64,000 nucleotides of DNA from Ensifer adhaerens (GTDB lineage Bacteria; Pseudomonadota; Alphaproteobacteria; Rhizobiales; Rhizobiaceae), in contig NZ_CP083351.1 in assembly GCF_020035535.1 (NCBI RefSeq), positions 248,001-312,000 on the forward strand. The letters run 5' to 3'. Of this stretch, positions 17,213-26,863 are shown piece by piece. The stretch's first letter is position 1; every line of letters begins with the position of its first letter. The translations under genes were made by a program, and so were the position numbers. The notes under the pieces are model-generated. The model was not told the origin of the DNA. It did not search any database and saw only the letters and a program-made list of their open reading frames with translations.

Positions 17213-18799
17213 ATGCGCGCAAAAAAACTGATCAACGGGGTTGCCCTCGTGCTGGCATTGGCGGCTGGCCAAGCCCTGGCCGAAACGCCGAAGAACACGC
17301 TCGTCGTCGCCGATGCCATCGACGATATCATCACACTTGATCCGGGCGAGGTGTCGGAGGTTGGCGGCGTGCTTGCGGCAAATCAGATCTACCAGCCGCT
17401 TCTGACTGCAGCGACCGACGGTTCCAGCAAGATCATCGGTGTGCTCGCCGAAAGCTGGACGGCGTCGCCGGACGGCAAGAGCCATACCTTCAAGATGCGT
17501 CCGGGCCTGAAGTTTGCCTCCGGCAACCCGGTGACGGCGAGGGATGCGGAATATTCGCTGCGCCGCGTCGTGCAAATGAAGTCGCGCTCTGCCTTCATCC
17601 TCACCCAGTTCGGTTTCACGCCTGAGAACGTCAAGGATCGCATCAAGGCGACTGACGACATGACGCTGGTCATCGAGATCGGTGACACCTATGCGCCGTC
17701 ATTCCTCTACTACTGTCTGTCCTCCTATGTCGGCGGCATCGTCGATTCCAAGCTGGTGCAGGAGCATGAGCTCAATGGCGACTTCGGCAATGCCTGGCTG
17801 AAGGCTGAGAACTCCGCCGGTTCCGGCCCGTACGTGCTGACGCGCTGGGAGCCCAAGCAGTCGATCATGTTGACCCGCAACCCTAACTATACCGGCGAGA
17901 CTGGAGGCCTGGAGCGGATCTTCCTCCAGCACATTCCCGAAAGCGCCACGCAACGCCTGTTGCTCGAAAAGGGCGACATCGACATCGCCAACAAACTCGG
18001 ACCGGATGATTTCGGCGCAATCGAGAAGAACCCGGACGTCGGCTTTGTCGACGGACGTTCTGGAACCATCTACTACATGGGCCTGAACGTCAGGAACGAG
18101 TTCCTGGCCAAACCTAAGGTCGTGCAGGCGCTGAAGTATCTGGTCGACTACCAAGGCATCGCCGACACAATCTCGCGCGGCACGGTGGAAGTCCACCAGA
18201 CGCTGGTGCCGAAGGGCTTCCTCGGAGAAATCGACTACAATCCGTACAAGCTCGATATCGAGAAGGCCAAGGCGCTGTTGGGCGAGGCTGGAATTTCGGG
18301 TGAGTTAACGCTGGATACCGTTGTCTGGAATACGCCGCCCTACACGGATTTCGCCCAGGCGGTCCAGGCGACCATGGCGCAGGCCGGCATCAAGCTGAAC
18401 CTTGAAGTGGTCGACGGTCAGCAGTGGCTGGAACGTTATCGCTCGTCAAATCTCGACATCTGGCTCGGCCTGTGGGGCCCGGACTATCCCGACCCGCACT
18501 CCAACGCCAAAGCCTTTGCCGTGAACAAGCAGGACGCACCGGACGGTTCCGCCGGCCTTGCCGATCGATTTGGCTGGAATGCTGGAAGCCTGTCCCAGGA
18601 TGCGATGGCGGCCGTACGCGAACAGGATACGGACAAGCGACGGGCGACGTATGAAACCCTCCAGAAGGCCCACACCGACACTTCGCCCTTTGTCTACATG
18701 TTCCAGCAGGTCCGAAAGGTCGGCGTGCGCAGTTCGGTCAAGGGTGTCGTCCTCGGGCAGACCTTCGCCGACGACCGCTACTGGAACGTAACCAAGTAG
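17213..18799 (+). CDS. ABC importer periplasmic binding protein, peptide/opine/nickel family
   Basis: 528 residues. A Sec signal peptide (basic MRAKKLI, hydrophobic ALVLALAAGQ, cleavage after ALA) is followed by an SBP_bac_5 protein: ITLDPGEV near residue 45, LAESWTASPDGKSHTFKMRP, and the C-terminal FVYMFQQVRKVGVRSS. The family captures oligopeptides, opines or similar solutes in the periplasm. GAAGGAGG precedes the ATG. It heads a five-gene importer operon (binding protein, two permeases, two ATPases) behind the palindromic operator. The ligand cannot be told from sequence. Confidence 0.92.
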   Translation: MRAKKLINGVALVLALAAGQALAETPKNTLVVADAIDDIITLDPGEVSEVGGVLAANQIYQPLLTAATDGSSKIIGVLAESWTASPDGKSHTFKMRPGLKFASGNPVTARDAEYSLRRVVQMKSRSAFILTQFGFTPENVKDRIKATDDMTLVIEIGDTYAPSFLYYCLSSYVGGIVDSKLVQEHELNGDFGNAWLKAENSAGSGPYVLTRWEPKQSIMLTRNPNYTGETGGLERIFLQHIPESATQRLLLEKGDIDIANKLGPDDFGAIEKNPDVGFVDGRSGTIYYMGLNVRNEFLAKPKVVQALKYLVDYQGIADTISRGTVEVHQTLVPKGFLGEIDYNPYKLDIEKAKALLGEAGISGELTLDTVVWNTPPYTDFAQAVQATMAQAGIKLNLEVVDGQQWLERYRSSNLDIWLGLWGPDYPDPHSNAKAFAVNKQDAPDGSAGLADRFGWNAGSLSQDAMAAVREQDTDKRRATYETLQKAHTDTSPFVYMFQQVRKVGVRSSVKGVVLGQTFADDRYWNVTK

Positions 18800-18885
18800 C
18801 CGTCCGAACCATGCTTCGGACGCGAACGGAGCCCCGGCACCGGTCGCGTCCGAGGTCAATCCCGGTAAAGCAAACGGAGTGGTTC

Positions 18886-19935
18886 GTGCCGGCAGTTCTC
18901 ATCAACCGGGTTCTCGGTGTCACCGGTCGGATCCTCACGCTTCTCCTCACCGTGGGCATCACGCTCATTGGCCTGGTGGCACTCACCTTTTGTATCGGCC
19001 GCGTTGTACCGATCGATCCGGTCCTGTCGGTGGTCGGACAGAAGGCGAGCGAGGAGGTCTATCAGCGCGTCTTCCTCGAAATGGGCCTCGACAAGCCGCT
19101 CTGGCAGCAGTTTATAGCCTATGCCGGAAAGCTCCTGCAGGGCGACTTTGGCACGTCTTTCGTCACCAACCGACCCGTGCTCTTAGACCTCTCCGGCTTC
19201 TTTCCCGCAACCTTGGAGCTTGCGACGCTCGGCCTTCTGGCTGGCACGCTCATCGGCGTGCCGGCGGGCGTGGCGGCTGCCTACTGGCACGACAGATGGC
19301 CCGACTACGTGATCCGCTTCGTCGGCCTCATCGGCTATTCCGTGCCAATCTTCTGGCTTGGACTGGTCGGTCTCTTCGTCTTTTATTCCCGGCTCGACTG
19401 GGTGTCTGGTCCTGGCCAGATCGACGTCTTCTACCAGGGCATCGTCAAATCGGTAACCGGTTCGCTGTTGATCGACTCGTTACTGTCAGGCGAGTGGGAA
19501 GTCTTCGGAAATGCCTTGAGCCATATCGTGCTGCCGGCAGCGCTGCTCGGCTATTATAGCCTCGCCTACATCTCGCGCATGACGCGCTCGATGATGCTCG
19601 ACCAGCTCTCGCGCGAGTACGTGCTGACGGCCCGCCTGAAGGGGGCGACCGAATATCGCGCGGTGATGCTGCATGCACTGCGCAATGCCGCCATTCCGCT
19701 CGTCACGGTGATCGCACTTTCCTATGGCGGTCTCCTGGAAGGCTCCGTGCTTGTCGAGACCGTCTTCGCTTGGCCGGGCATCGGCAACTACATAGCCTCA
19801 TCGCTCTTTAGGGCCGACATCAACGCCGTGCTCGGCGGCACGGTACTGGTTGGCGCCGTGTTCATTCTGCTCAACATGATCTCGGACGTCGTCTACCAGA
19901 TGCTCGATCCGCGCTCCAACCTTCGCCGCCGGTAG
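18886..19935 (+). CDS. ABC importer permease, DppB/OppB type
   Basis: 349 residues from GTG 18886, which has GGAG nearby and puts the first helix close to the N-terminus; an ATG at 18811 would add 25 basic residues and lacks a ribosome site. About six membrane helices are visible. The EAA loop that docks the ATPase is REYVLTARLKGATEYRAVML. The N-terminal GLDKPLWQQFIAYAGKLLQG and DFGTSF stretch is typical of this family. It pairs with the next gene to form the channel. Confidence 0.9.
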   Translation: MPAVLINRVLGVTGRILTLLLTVGITLIGLVALTFCIGRVVPIDPVLSVVGQKASEEVYQRVFLEMGLDKPLWQQFIAYAGKLLQGDFGTSFVTNRPVLLDLSGFFPATLELATLGLLAGTLIGVPAGVAAAYWHDRWPDYVIRFVGLIGYSVPIFWLGLVGLFVFYSRLDWVSGPGQIDVFYQGIVKSVTGSLLIDSLLSGEWEVFGNALSHIVLPAALLGYYSLAYISRMTRSMMLDQLSREYVLTARLKGATEYRAVMLHALRNAAIPLVTVIALSYGGLLEGSVLVETVFAWPGIGNYIASSLFRADINAVLGGTVLVGAVFILLNMISDVVYQMLDPRSNLRRR

Positions 19936-19944
19936 GAGGCTGCC

Positions 19945-20847
19945 ATGACCGCAACAAACCTCACCCACACCAACAGCCGCCGCCAGCTCAGGCGCGCGCG
20001 CCTCGGCGAATTGCAGCGATTTTCTCGCCGCTTCGCCCGCAATCCGCTCGGCATGATCGGCCTTGCCATTCTTGGCCTGCTCGTGCTGAGCGCCGTCGTC
20101 GCGCCAGCTCTCGCGCCGCATGATCCTTACCTGCCCGATCTCGCTCGTCGTCTTTCGCCACCGAGCGGGGAAAACTGGCTCGGCACCGACGAACTGGGAC
20201 GCGATATCTACTCCCGCATCCTTTATGGCGCCCGGCTGACATTACTGATCGTCGGGCTAGTCGTGGCAACGTCAGCGCCCATCGGCCTCGCCATCGGCGC
20301 GGTGGCGGGGACGGCGGGCGGCTGGGTCGACGCGGTGTTCATGCGCATCACCGATGTCTTCCTTGCGGTCCCGAAGCTGCTGCTGGCGCTCGCCTTCGTT
20401 GCCGCGCTCGGCCCCGGCATCGTCAATGCGGCGCTGGCAATTACGCTCACCGCCTGGCCGCCCTATGCGCGGCTGGCGCGGGCCGAAGCCCTCATCGTGA
20501 GAGACAGCGATTATGTCAACGCCGTCAGGCTTGCCGGCGGCTCGCGATTCCGCATCGTCTTGCGCCACATAATCCCAATGTGCCTTTCTTCTGTTATCGT
20601 GCGCATGACGCTCGACATGGCCGGCATTATCCTGACGGCCGCCGGCCTCGGGTTCATCGGCCTCGGCGCGCAGCCGCCGCTGCCGGAATGGGGCGCGATG
20701 ATCTCGACCGGCCGCAAGTTCATCTTCGATCAATGGTGGGTAGCAACGATGCCTGGACTTGCGATCTTCATTGTCAGCCTCGGCTTTAATCTTCTGGGCG
20801 ATGCCATGCGCGACCTGCTCGACCCGCACTTAAGGAGGCGCGCATGA
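19945..20847 (+). CDS. ABC importer permease, DppC/OppC type
   Basis: 300 residues. A basic N-terminus is followed by a first helix (MIGLAILGLLVLSAVVAPAL), the family motif HDPYLPDLARRLSPPS, then GTDELGRDIYSRILYGAR and the EAA-type loop DYVNAVRLAGGSRFRIVLRH. AGGAGG lies upstream of the ATG, 9 bp after the preceding gene. Its stop overlaps the next gene as ATGA, so the products are translationally coupled. Confidence 0.92.
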   Translation: MTATNLTHTNSRRQLRRARLGELQRFSRRFARNPLGMIGLAILGLLVLSAVVAPALAPHDPYLPDLARRLSPPSGENWLGTDELGRDIYSRILYGARLTLLIVGLVVATSAPIGLAIGAVAGTAGGWVDAVFMRITDVFLAVPKLLLALAFVAALGPGIVNAALAITLTAWPPYARLARAEALIVRDSDYVNAVRLAGGSRFRIVLRHIIPMCLSSVIVRMTLDMAGIILTAAGLGFIGLGAQPPLPEWGAMISTGRKFIFDQWWVATMPGLAIFIVSLGFNLLGDAMRDLLDPHLRRRA

Positions 20848-21695
20848 GCGAGACGCTTGTCAACGTGGAAAACTTGCGCATCGCCTTTGCCGGCGAGGGC
20901 GGCACAATGATCGAGGCCGTCAAGGGCGTTTCCTTCCAAGTCGGCCGGGAAAAGCTCGGCATCGTCGGCGAAAGCGGCTCGGGAAAGAGCCTCTCCAGTC
21001 GCGCCCTGATGGGCGTTCTGCCGGAGCATGCGCGCGTCTCGGCGGATGTCATGTCCTTTGCCGGCATCAACCTGCTTACGGCCTCGCCGCGGGTACGTCG
21101 GCAGCTGCGTGGCAATCGCATGGGCATGATCCTGCAGGATCCGAAATTCTCGCTCAACCCGGTCATGCGTGTCGGCAAGCAGATCGCCGAGGCGATCCGG
21201 CTCGGTGCTCGATCGCTGACGCCGGCAAAGGTGCGCCAGAAAGTACTTGACGTCTTGGAGGCGGTGCATATCCGCGCGCCGGAGCGCGTCTACGACCTCT
21301 ATCCACACGAGCTCTCTGGCGGCATGGGCCAGCGGGTGATGATCGCCATGATGGTGGTGCGCGAGCCGGAACTGCTGATCGCTGACGAACCCACCTCCGC
21401 CCTCGACGTCACCGTGCAGTTGCAGGTGCTCGAGATCATGGACGAACTGGTCAGGCGCCGTGGCATGGGTCTTGTCTTCATCAGCCACGACCTCAACCTT
21501 GTCTCGCGTTTCTGCGACCGTGTACTGGTCATGTATGCCGGCCGGATCGTCGAGACGCTGGATGCGCGACGCATGCACGAGGCGGTACATCCCTATACGC
21601 GGGGGCTGCTCGCCTGCCTGCCAGCCATCGATGGGCCGCTGACACCACTGCCAACTCTCGCGCGCGACGCGAGCTGGGGAGAGGCCCGCTTATGA
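20844..21695 (+). CDS. ABC importer ATPase, DppD/OppD type
   Basis: 283 residues. Walker A is GESGSGKS near residue 40, signature LSGGMGQR near 157, Walker B LLIADEP near 177, and the switch His in ISHD near 211. The C-terminal HPYTRGLLACLPAIDGPL is the oligopeptide-ATPase extension, truncated relative to many members that carry a Cys cluster. It energises the importer with the next gene. Confidence 0.92.
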   Translation: MSETLVNVENLRIAFAGEGGTMIEAVKGVSFQVGREKLGIVGESGSGKSLSSRALMGVLPEHARVSADVMSFAGINLLTASPRVRRQLRGNRMGMILQDPKFSLNPVMRVGKQIAEAIRLGARSLTPAKVRQKVLDVLEAVHIRAPERVYDLYPHELSGGMGQRVMIAMMVVREPELLIADEPTSALDVTVQLQVLEIMDELVRRRGMGLVFISHDLNLVSRFCDRVLVMYAGRIVETLDARRMHEAVHPYTRGLLACLPAIDGPLTPLPTLARDASWGEARL

Positions 21696-22462
21696 TCCGC
21701 ATCGACAATCTCAGCGTCCATTTCGGCAGCGCCGTCGCGGTGCAGAACATCAGCCTCTCAGTGGAGAGCGGCGAGAGCTTCGGTCTCGTCGGCGAAAGTG
21801 GCTCGGGCAAATCCACCGTCTTGCGCACAGTCATGGGTCTCAATCGCCATTGGACCGGTGATATCCACATCGCCGACATAGATCTACGCAAGGGAAGGCG
21901 GCGCGACCTCGTGCGCGTGGCGCAGATGGTGTTCCAGGACCCCTATGCCTCGCTGCATCCCCGTTACACGATTGGCCAGGCCATCGCCGAGCCGATGCTG
22001 ATCAACCGCATGTCGGATGTGGATGCCCGCACGGTCGAGTTGCTGGAGATGATCGGGCTGACGGCGGCACACCGGTTCCGCTTCCCGCACGAACTGTCCG
22101 GCGGCCAACGCCAGCGCGTGGCGATCGCCCGCGCACTGTCGCTGTCCCCAACGGTGCTGCTGCTCGACGAGCCGACCTCGGCGCTCGACGTTTCGGTCCA
22201 GGCCGAAATCCTCAATCTCCTGAACCGCCTTCGTCGTCAGCTTAACCTGACCTTTGTCATCGTCAGTCACGACCTCGCGGTCATCTCCTATATGTGCGAT
22301 CGATTGATGGTGATGCAGAACGCCCGCGCAGTCGAAACGCTGACGCGCGCACAATTGCGCGCTGGCGACATGGAACACGACTATACTCGCACACTCTTTC
22401 GGGCGAGCCGTCGCGATCGCATGGGCGCTCCTGCTTCGGCCGAAGCTGGTTGTTGTGGATGA
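21692..22462 (+). CDS. ABC importer ATPase, DppF/OppF type
   Basis: 256 residues. Walker A GESGSGKS near residue 38, Q-loop [10 protein letters not shown], signature LSGGQRQR near 143, Walker B VLLLDEP and switch His in VSHD. ATGA overlap with the preceding ATPase. The C-terminus is short (about 60 residues less than typical DppF), ending ASAEAGCCG, but all catalytic motifs are present. Last gene of the operon; the following operon converges on it. Confidence 0.92.
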   Translation: MIRIDNLSVHFGSAVAVQNISLSVESGESFGLVGESGSGKSTVLRTVMGLNRHWTGDIHIADIDLRKGRRRDLVRVAQMVFQDPYASLHPRYTIGQAIAEPMLINRMSDVDARTVELLEMIGLTAAHRFRFPHELSGGQRQRVAIARALSLSPTVLLLDEPTSALDVSVQAEILNLLNRLRRQLNLTFVIVSHDLAVISYMCDRLMVMQNARAVETLTRAQLRAGDMEHDYTRTLFRASRRDRMGAPASAEAGCCG

Positions 22463-22651
22463 GCGCTCCGCGGCACTTTTGCCAAAGCTTGTCCAGAATG
22501 TGTGCCGCCGGCGCTGCAATTGCTGCAAATCCTTCGCGCCACGACCGGCCGTCAACTGCGCAGAAGTCGGGATGGTGGGATCATCAGGGCCGCGATCGCT
22601 AATGTATCATCTGGATTGTGCGCTGCGGCCGATCCGTGAGGATGTGCCGCT

Positions 22652-23707
22652 TCATCGCGTCGTACTTTCGCGAACCTGAAGCTCGAAGCCCAAGTCGACG
22701 ATTGGCGATTCAATTGGCCGGCCGGCAAGTCGATCCAGCACCATCTGCACCGAGAGCCGGCCTGTATCATAGCGCGGTGTACGTACGCTTGTGAGCGACG
22801 GGTAGGCGACATGCATCATATCAAGGTCGTTGAAGCCGCAGATTGCCATGCGGTGCGGGACAGCGATACCCGCCCGCTGGCATTCAAACAGTACGCCCAT
22901 CGCAAGGTCGTCATTGTTGCAAAAGACCGCGTCAAGGTCGGCCGCCTTCGCCAGCGCATCGGCGAGCAGCTGCCCGCCGAGTGATACACGCGACGGCGTA
23001 AGAGTGGTGGTTACCAGCTTGGGATCGAAGAGCTGCGCCGCCTCCAGCGCTGAGCGATAGCCGGCCAGTCGGCGCTGCGAGCGTGGATCCATGCGCGCGC
23101 CGATGAAGCCGATCCGCCGGTATCCAGCTTCGATCAAGTGGTTGGTAGCCGTTTTGCCGCCTTCGAAATGGGAAAAGCCGACCAGCATGTCGACCGGAGT
23201 GTCGCCGTGCTCCATGATCTGCACGATTGGGCAATCCGCGCTCTCGAGCAATTTGCGGGTCCTCTCGGTCTGGTCTATGCCGGAGACGATCAGTGCTGAT
23301 GGCCGCTGGCTCAGAAACATGCGGACCAGGCGCTCCTCTTCGCGAGGCGAATAGTGGGTATTGCCCATCTGTATTTGCAGTGGACCGTCGCCGAGCCCGT
23401 CATAAATGCCTCTCACCGTGTCGGCGAAGACGATGTTCGTTAGCGACGGCACGAGAACACCGATCACGTCGGCTCGGGAGGAAGCAAGCGCGCGCGCATT
23501 GGGGTCGGGCGCATAGCCGAGCTGCGTCACCGCCGTATCGATCTCTGCGCGCAGTTCGGCCGAAACTCGGGACGGATCGCGCAGCGCGCGCGACACGGTG
23601 ATCGCGGCAACGCCGGCCAGTTTCGCGACGTCGGCGATCGTCGGCCTGCCACTGCTGCGCCGGCTTGTTTTTCGACCCTGGTCCCTGGAGATAATGTCGT
23701 CCGTCAC
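22652..23707 (-). CDS. LacI-family transcriptional regulator
   Basis: 351 residues. The LacI helix-turn-helix TIADVAKLAGVAAITVSRAL is at about 23-42, with the hinge NARALASSRADVIGVLVPSL; the rest is the periplasmic-binding-protein-like ligand domain ending AICGFNDLD and PSLTSVRTPRYDTGR. It closes the operon with the tautomerase (8 bp away) and gluconolactonase genes. It most likely binds the two palindromes with AGCGCT cores at 24899 and 25027. The GntR/gluconate-type subgroup is likely but the inducer is unproven. Confidence 0.92.
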   Translation of the reverse strand: MTDDIISRDQGRKTSRRSSGRPTIADVAKLAGVAAITVSRALRDPSRVSAELRAEIDTAVTQLGYAPDPNARALASSRADVIGVLVPSLTNIVFADTVRGIYDGLGDGPLQIQMGNTHYSPREEERLVRMFLSQRPSALIVSGIDQTERTRKLLESADCPIVQIMEHGDTPVDMLVGFSHFEGGKTATNHLIEAGYRRIGFIGARMDPRSQRRLAGYRSALEAAQLFDPKLVTTTLTPSRVSLGGQLLADALAKAADLDAVFCNNDDLAMGVLFECQRAGIAVPHRMAICGFNDLDMMHVAYPSLTSVRTPRYDTGRLSVQMVLDRLAGRPIESPIVDLGFELQVRESTTR

Positions 23708-23715
23708 GTCGACTC

Positions 23716-23928
23716 CTAAGCGCTCCGCCTGCGCAGGGTCTCGACATCGGTGCTGCCGATATACCAGTTCCTGGCCTCCACCTCATCGAAGACGACGGAG
23801 ACTTCGCGCTCAGGAAGTCCGGTTGCTTCGGCAATCGCCGCTGCGACCTTGCGACTGACGACAGCCTTCTTGCCGGTAGGGTCATCGGCGAGGGTCTCGC
23901 GCACGATGGTGATGCGCACAAATGGCAT
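23716..23928 (-). CDS. 4-oxalocrotonate tautomerase-family protein
   Basis: 70 residues beginning MPFVRITIV; the Pro after the initiator Met is the catalytic base of the tautomerase superfamily once Met is removed. KAVVSRKVAAAIAEATGLPE and VSVVFDEV follow the family pattern. Length is normal for the 4-OT subgroup, which interconverts enol and keto acids as hexamers. Located 15 bp after the gluconolactonase stop and 8 bp before lacI, so part of a sugar-acid catabolic unit. The exact substrate cannot be said. Confidence 0.85.
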   Translation of the reverse strand: MPFVRITIVRETLADDPTGKKAVVSRKVAAAIAEATGLPEREVSVVFDEVEARNWYIGSTDVETLRRRSA

Positions 23929-23943
23929 GGCTGACCTCCCTGC

Positions 23944-24855
23944 TCAGTATAGTTTTGCGCCGTTGACCATGAGCCGAACCGCATAAAGCGAGCTGGTCGC
24001 GCAGATATAGAGGATGTTTCGTTTAGGCCCGCCGAAGACGCAGTTGGCGGTATTCTCCGGTACCCTTACCTTGCCGAGCAGGGTGCCGTCCGGGTGGTAG
24101 CAGTGGATGCCATCGCGCGCGCTCGTCCAGATCCGTCCCTCGTCGTCCAGACGAAAGCCGTCAAAGAGGCCAGCAGTGCAATCGGCAAAGACGCGCCCGC
24201 CCGAAATTACGCCCGCATCGCTGACATCGAAGACGCGCATATGTGCAGGATGGTCGGGCCCGTGGGTGCGGCCGGTGTCGACGACGTAGAGCTGTCTTTC
24301 GTCAAGGGAAAAGGCAAGGCCGTTCGGTCGCACCATGTCGGTAATGGCGGCGGCGACCTCGCCGGTCGCCGGGTCGACGCGATAGACGTAGCAGGCGCCG
24401 ATCTCGCTTTCGGCCCTGTGACCCTCGTAATCGGACTCGATGCCGTAGGCGGGATCGGTGAACCAGATCGACCCGTCCGACCGCACGACGACGTCGTTTG
24501 GCGAGTTGAGCCGCTTGCCGTTCCAGCGGTCGGCGATGGTGGTGATCCTCCCGTCATGTTCCGTACGGCTTACGCTGCGGCGGCCGTGTTCACAGGTGAC
24601 CAGCCGGCCTTGCCGATCCGTAGTGTTGCCGTTTGAAAAGTTGGACGGCTGGCGAAAGACGCTCACATGCCCGTCGGTCTCGTCATAGCGCAGCATCCGG
24701 TCATTGGGGATGTCCGACCAGACGACATAGCGCCCGCCGGCGAAATAGGCCGGCCCCTCGGCCCAGCGACACCCCGTGTAAAGCTGCTCCACCCGGGCGC
24801 TGTGGTTGACCAGACGGGCAAAGCGCGGGTCCACGATCTCGAAATCCTCGGCCAT
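23944..24855 (-). CDS. SMP-30/gluconolactonase-family lactonase
   Basis: 303 residues with the six-bladed beta-propeller signature: WAEGPAYFAGGRYVVWSDIP (metal-binding Glu near residue 34), RLNSPNDVVV (Asn and Asp ligands near 130), GSIWFTDPAYG, RPNGLAFSLDERQLYVVDT (Asn and Asp) and FDGFRLDDEGRIWTSA. The family hydrolyses sugar lactones to aldonic acids with a divalent metal. First gene of the operon with the tautomerase and LacI regulator. A perfect palindrome at 24899-24914 lies 44 bp upstream of the ATG. Confidence 0.9.
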   Translation of the reverse strand: MAEDFEIVDPRFARLVNHSARVEQLYTGCRWAEGPAYFAGGRYVVWSDIPNDRMLRYDETDGHVSVFRQPSNFSNGNTTDRQGRLVTCEHGRRSVSRTEHDGRITTIADRWNGKRLNSPNDVVVRSDGSIWFTDPAYGIESDYEGHRAESEIGACYVYRVDPATGEVAAAITDMVRPNGLAFSLDERQLYVVDTGRTHGPDHPAHMRVFDVSDAGVISGGRVFADCTAGLFDGFRLDDEGRIWTSARDGIHCYHPDGTLLGKVRVPENTANCVFGGPKRNILYICATSSLYAVRLMVNGAKLY

Positions 24856-24898
24856 GGGGCCTCCTCATGCGACAAAGAAGGTATCTGAGCGTGGCGAT

Positions 24899-24914
24899 AT
24901 GATAGCGCTATCAT
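24899..24914. promoter_or_regulatory. LacI-type operator of the gluconolactonase operon
   Basis: ATGATAGCGCTATCAT, a perfect 16-bp palindrome with the AGCGCT core common to LacI-family operators. Upstream of the minus-strand operon that ends with lacI. Confidence 0.8.
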
Positions 24915-25026
24915 AAAAGAAGGGAATAGCCTTCCTGCTGGAATGCCGAAACGACACTGATTTTGATCTGAAATCTCGGATGTCCGCTGTTTTATAATCC
25001 GCAAATGTTACTTTACAATCGTATGT

Positions 25027-25038
25027 GGTAGCGCTACC
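25027..25038. promoter_or_regulatory. LacI-type operator of the sugar-binding protein gene
   Basis: GGTAGCGCTACC, perfect 12-bp palindrome with the same core as the site at 24899, on the side of the plus-strand sugar-binding gene. Confidence 0.7.
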
Positions 25039-25205
25039 TAATTAAGAGACAGCGGTGTTTTCGGGAGGAGACCAGAGCGCCTCGTCAATGGTGAAAGCAG
25101 GCATCCAGCGTGCCGGTGCCTCAGGAGTTCGTGCCGTTCGGGGGAAAAATTTCCGCCCCGGGCTGGAGAACAAAACAAGTGGCGCGCCAATGGGAGGAAA
25201 TGTCG

Positions 25206-25958
25206 ATGGTGAAGTCACTCGCTGGCGGCATCGTTGCCGCCACTGCCTTTTTCATGCTGGGCTCTGCTGCCTACGCAGATCCGGAAATCGTCTCGGGGCC
25301 TGCGGCTGAGCCGGAATGTTTCGCGCCGTGGTCGGCGGACACCAAGTTCTTCAAGTTTCCAAAAAAGGACGGCCCGTATCGCGTTGCGCTGGCAAACGGC
25401 TACATCGCCAACACCTGGCGCATCCAGATGGTGCAGACCGCCAAGGCCTATGCCGCTCAGCCCGACGTTGCGGCCAAATTGAAGGAGTTCAAGGTCGTTT
25501 CGACGGGTGAGGACGTGCCCGCGCAGATCTCGGCGATCAACAACTTCATCGATTCCGGCTATGACGCCATCGTCGTCAACGCCCAGAACCCGACGGCATT
25601 CGCGCCCGTCATCAAGCGGGCGAAGGAGGCTGGCGTGGTGCTGGTCGCCTTCGACAACATCCTCGACACCGAGGACGCCATCAACGTCAACGTCGACCAG
25701 AAGGGGCTCGGGCAATTGTGGGGCGACTGGCTCGTCAAACATCTGCCTGATGGCGGCAAGGTGCTCGAGGTGCGCGGTGTCGCCGGCACGTCTGTCGATA
25801 CCGACAGACACGACGGGATCCATGAGAAGCTCCAGGCGTCGGGCAAGAACTTCGAGGTCGTTGAGGTCATGGGCAAGTGGGATGACGGCGTTGCCCAGAA
25901 GGTGACTGCGGACGCAATCGCAACCAGCGGTCCCTTTGATGGCATTACTGCCGCCTGA
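25206..25958 (+). pseudogene. Truncated sugar ABC substrate-binding protein
   Basis: 250 residues: signal peptide (IVAATAFFMLGSAAYA), then a Peripla_BP_4-type sugar-binding protein with YRVALANGYIANTWRIQMVQ, FIDSGYDAIVVNAQNP and a central VLEVRGVAGTSVDTDR. Family members have about 320-370 residues; this one stops right after ATSGPFDGITAA, losing the last third of the ligand domain. The ATPase and permease genes that normally follow are absent. The next bases match a different broken gene on the other strand, so a deletion joined two loci. GGGAGG precedes ATG 25206; ATG 25200 is an alternative. Confidence 0.8.
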
Positions 25959-25959
25959 G

Positions 25960-26059
25960 ACGGTCCAAAGCACGCCCGTTCCCGCCCACACCATGCATTC
26001 AACGCATGCCGGCGCGTCAGCGCGAAGCCAGCATCGGTCTCTTGTTCGTCCTTGCGCAT
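25960..26059 (-). pseudogene. 5' fragment of a Tat-exported protein gene, frameshifted
   Basis: An ATG at 26059 with a good AAGGAG site encodes MRKDEQETDAGFALTRRHAL, a twin-arginine start. One base shift later the sequence reads MVWAGTGVLWTVSGG, the expected hydrophobic part of the Tat signal. The gene then ends abruptly at the scar with the truncated sugar-binding gene. The signal resembles those of Tat-exported metallophosphoesterases, but the mature protein is gone so the function is a guess. Confidence 0.5.
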
Positions 26060-26584
26060 TTCCGTTCTCCTTCGAACGTGAGCGTCCGAGTAGGAGACCG
26101 AGAAAGCCCCGCGCTTATTCTGGGCAAGCGCTCACTTTATCGCGAGCCGTGGCGCGGAGACAAGTTTGGCCGCCGGGAAGTGTTCATGCGGCTGTCAACC
26201 GCCTAGCAAAAAGCTCGCCGGCAAACCTGCATGCGGCTCTATGGTTCGAACTGACTTCTGTCAGATGCGGTTCCGCAGCGGCACAGTCCTTCACCGCAAG
26301 GGGACACCGTGTCCTGAAAAAGCAACCGGACGGAGGGTTCGTCGGGCTCGGTATCTCGCCCTTGATCAGGGTGGGCTTCTATGGCGCTCCACTGCCGGAT
26401 CAGCTTCGGGAACCGAGGCGACCGCGTCACGCGACGACATCATCGACATTGTCCGGTCGCTGGCGCGCTCGGGAAGGTGAGTGGCGGTAGGTTGCGTGAT
26501 CGCGACGGAGCTGGATCATAGACAACTGAAACAGCAGCTCTTATATTTAGCGCTTGGTATTACCTCTAACTAAGGACGGTTGCG
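26060..26584. other. No gene recognised
   Basis: Between the deletion scar and the toxin-antitoxin pair. Frames here are short and unconvincing. A GGTATTACC palindrome near 26556 may belong to the toxin-antitoxin promoter. Confidence 0.45.
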
Positions 26585-26863
26585 ATGGCATCCCCAACCT
26601 CGCTCAAGCTCGATGATGAGCTGAAAGGTCGCGTTCAACACTTAGCTGAAATCCGCCGCCGTTCGTCTCACTGGATCATGCGAGAAGCGATTGCGCAATA
26701 CGTCGAGCGAGAAGAGAAGCGAGAAACATTGCGACAGGACACGCTGGACGCGTGGGAGGAATATCAATCGGCGGGCCTCCATGCCACTGCGGCCGAGGTC
26801 GAAAAATGGCTATCCACGTGGGGAACTGACGACGAGAGCGCTGCGCCTGAATGCCACAAATAG
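26585..26863 (+). CDS. Ribbon-helix-helix antitoxin (ParD/CopG-like)
   Basis: 92 residues. The N-terminal TSLKLDDELKGRVQHLAEI and RSSHWIMREAIAQYVEREE form a ribbon-helix-helix DNA-binding domain; the C-terminal half would wrap the toxin. Starts after AAGGA. Overlaps the toxin start by 13 bp, as usual in such operons. Expected to neutralise the downstream ParE-like protein and repress its own promoter. Confidence 0.88.
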   Translation: MASPTSLKLDDELKGRVQHLAEIRRRSSHWIMREAIAQYVEREEKRETLRQDTLDAWEEYQSAGLHATAAEVEKWLSTWGTDDESAAPECHK

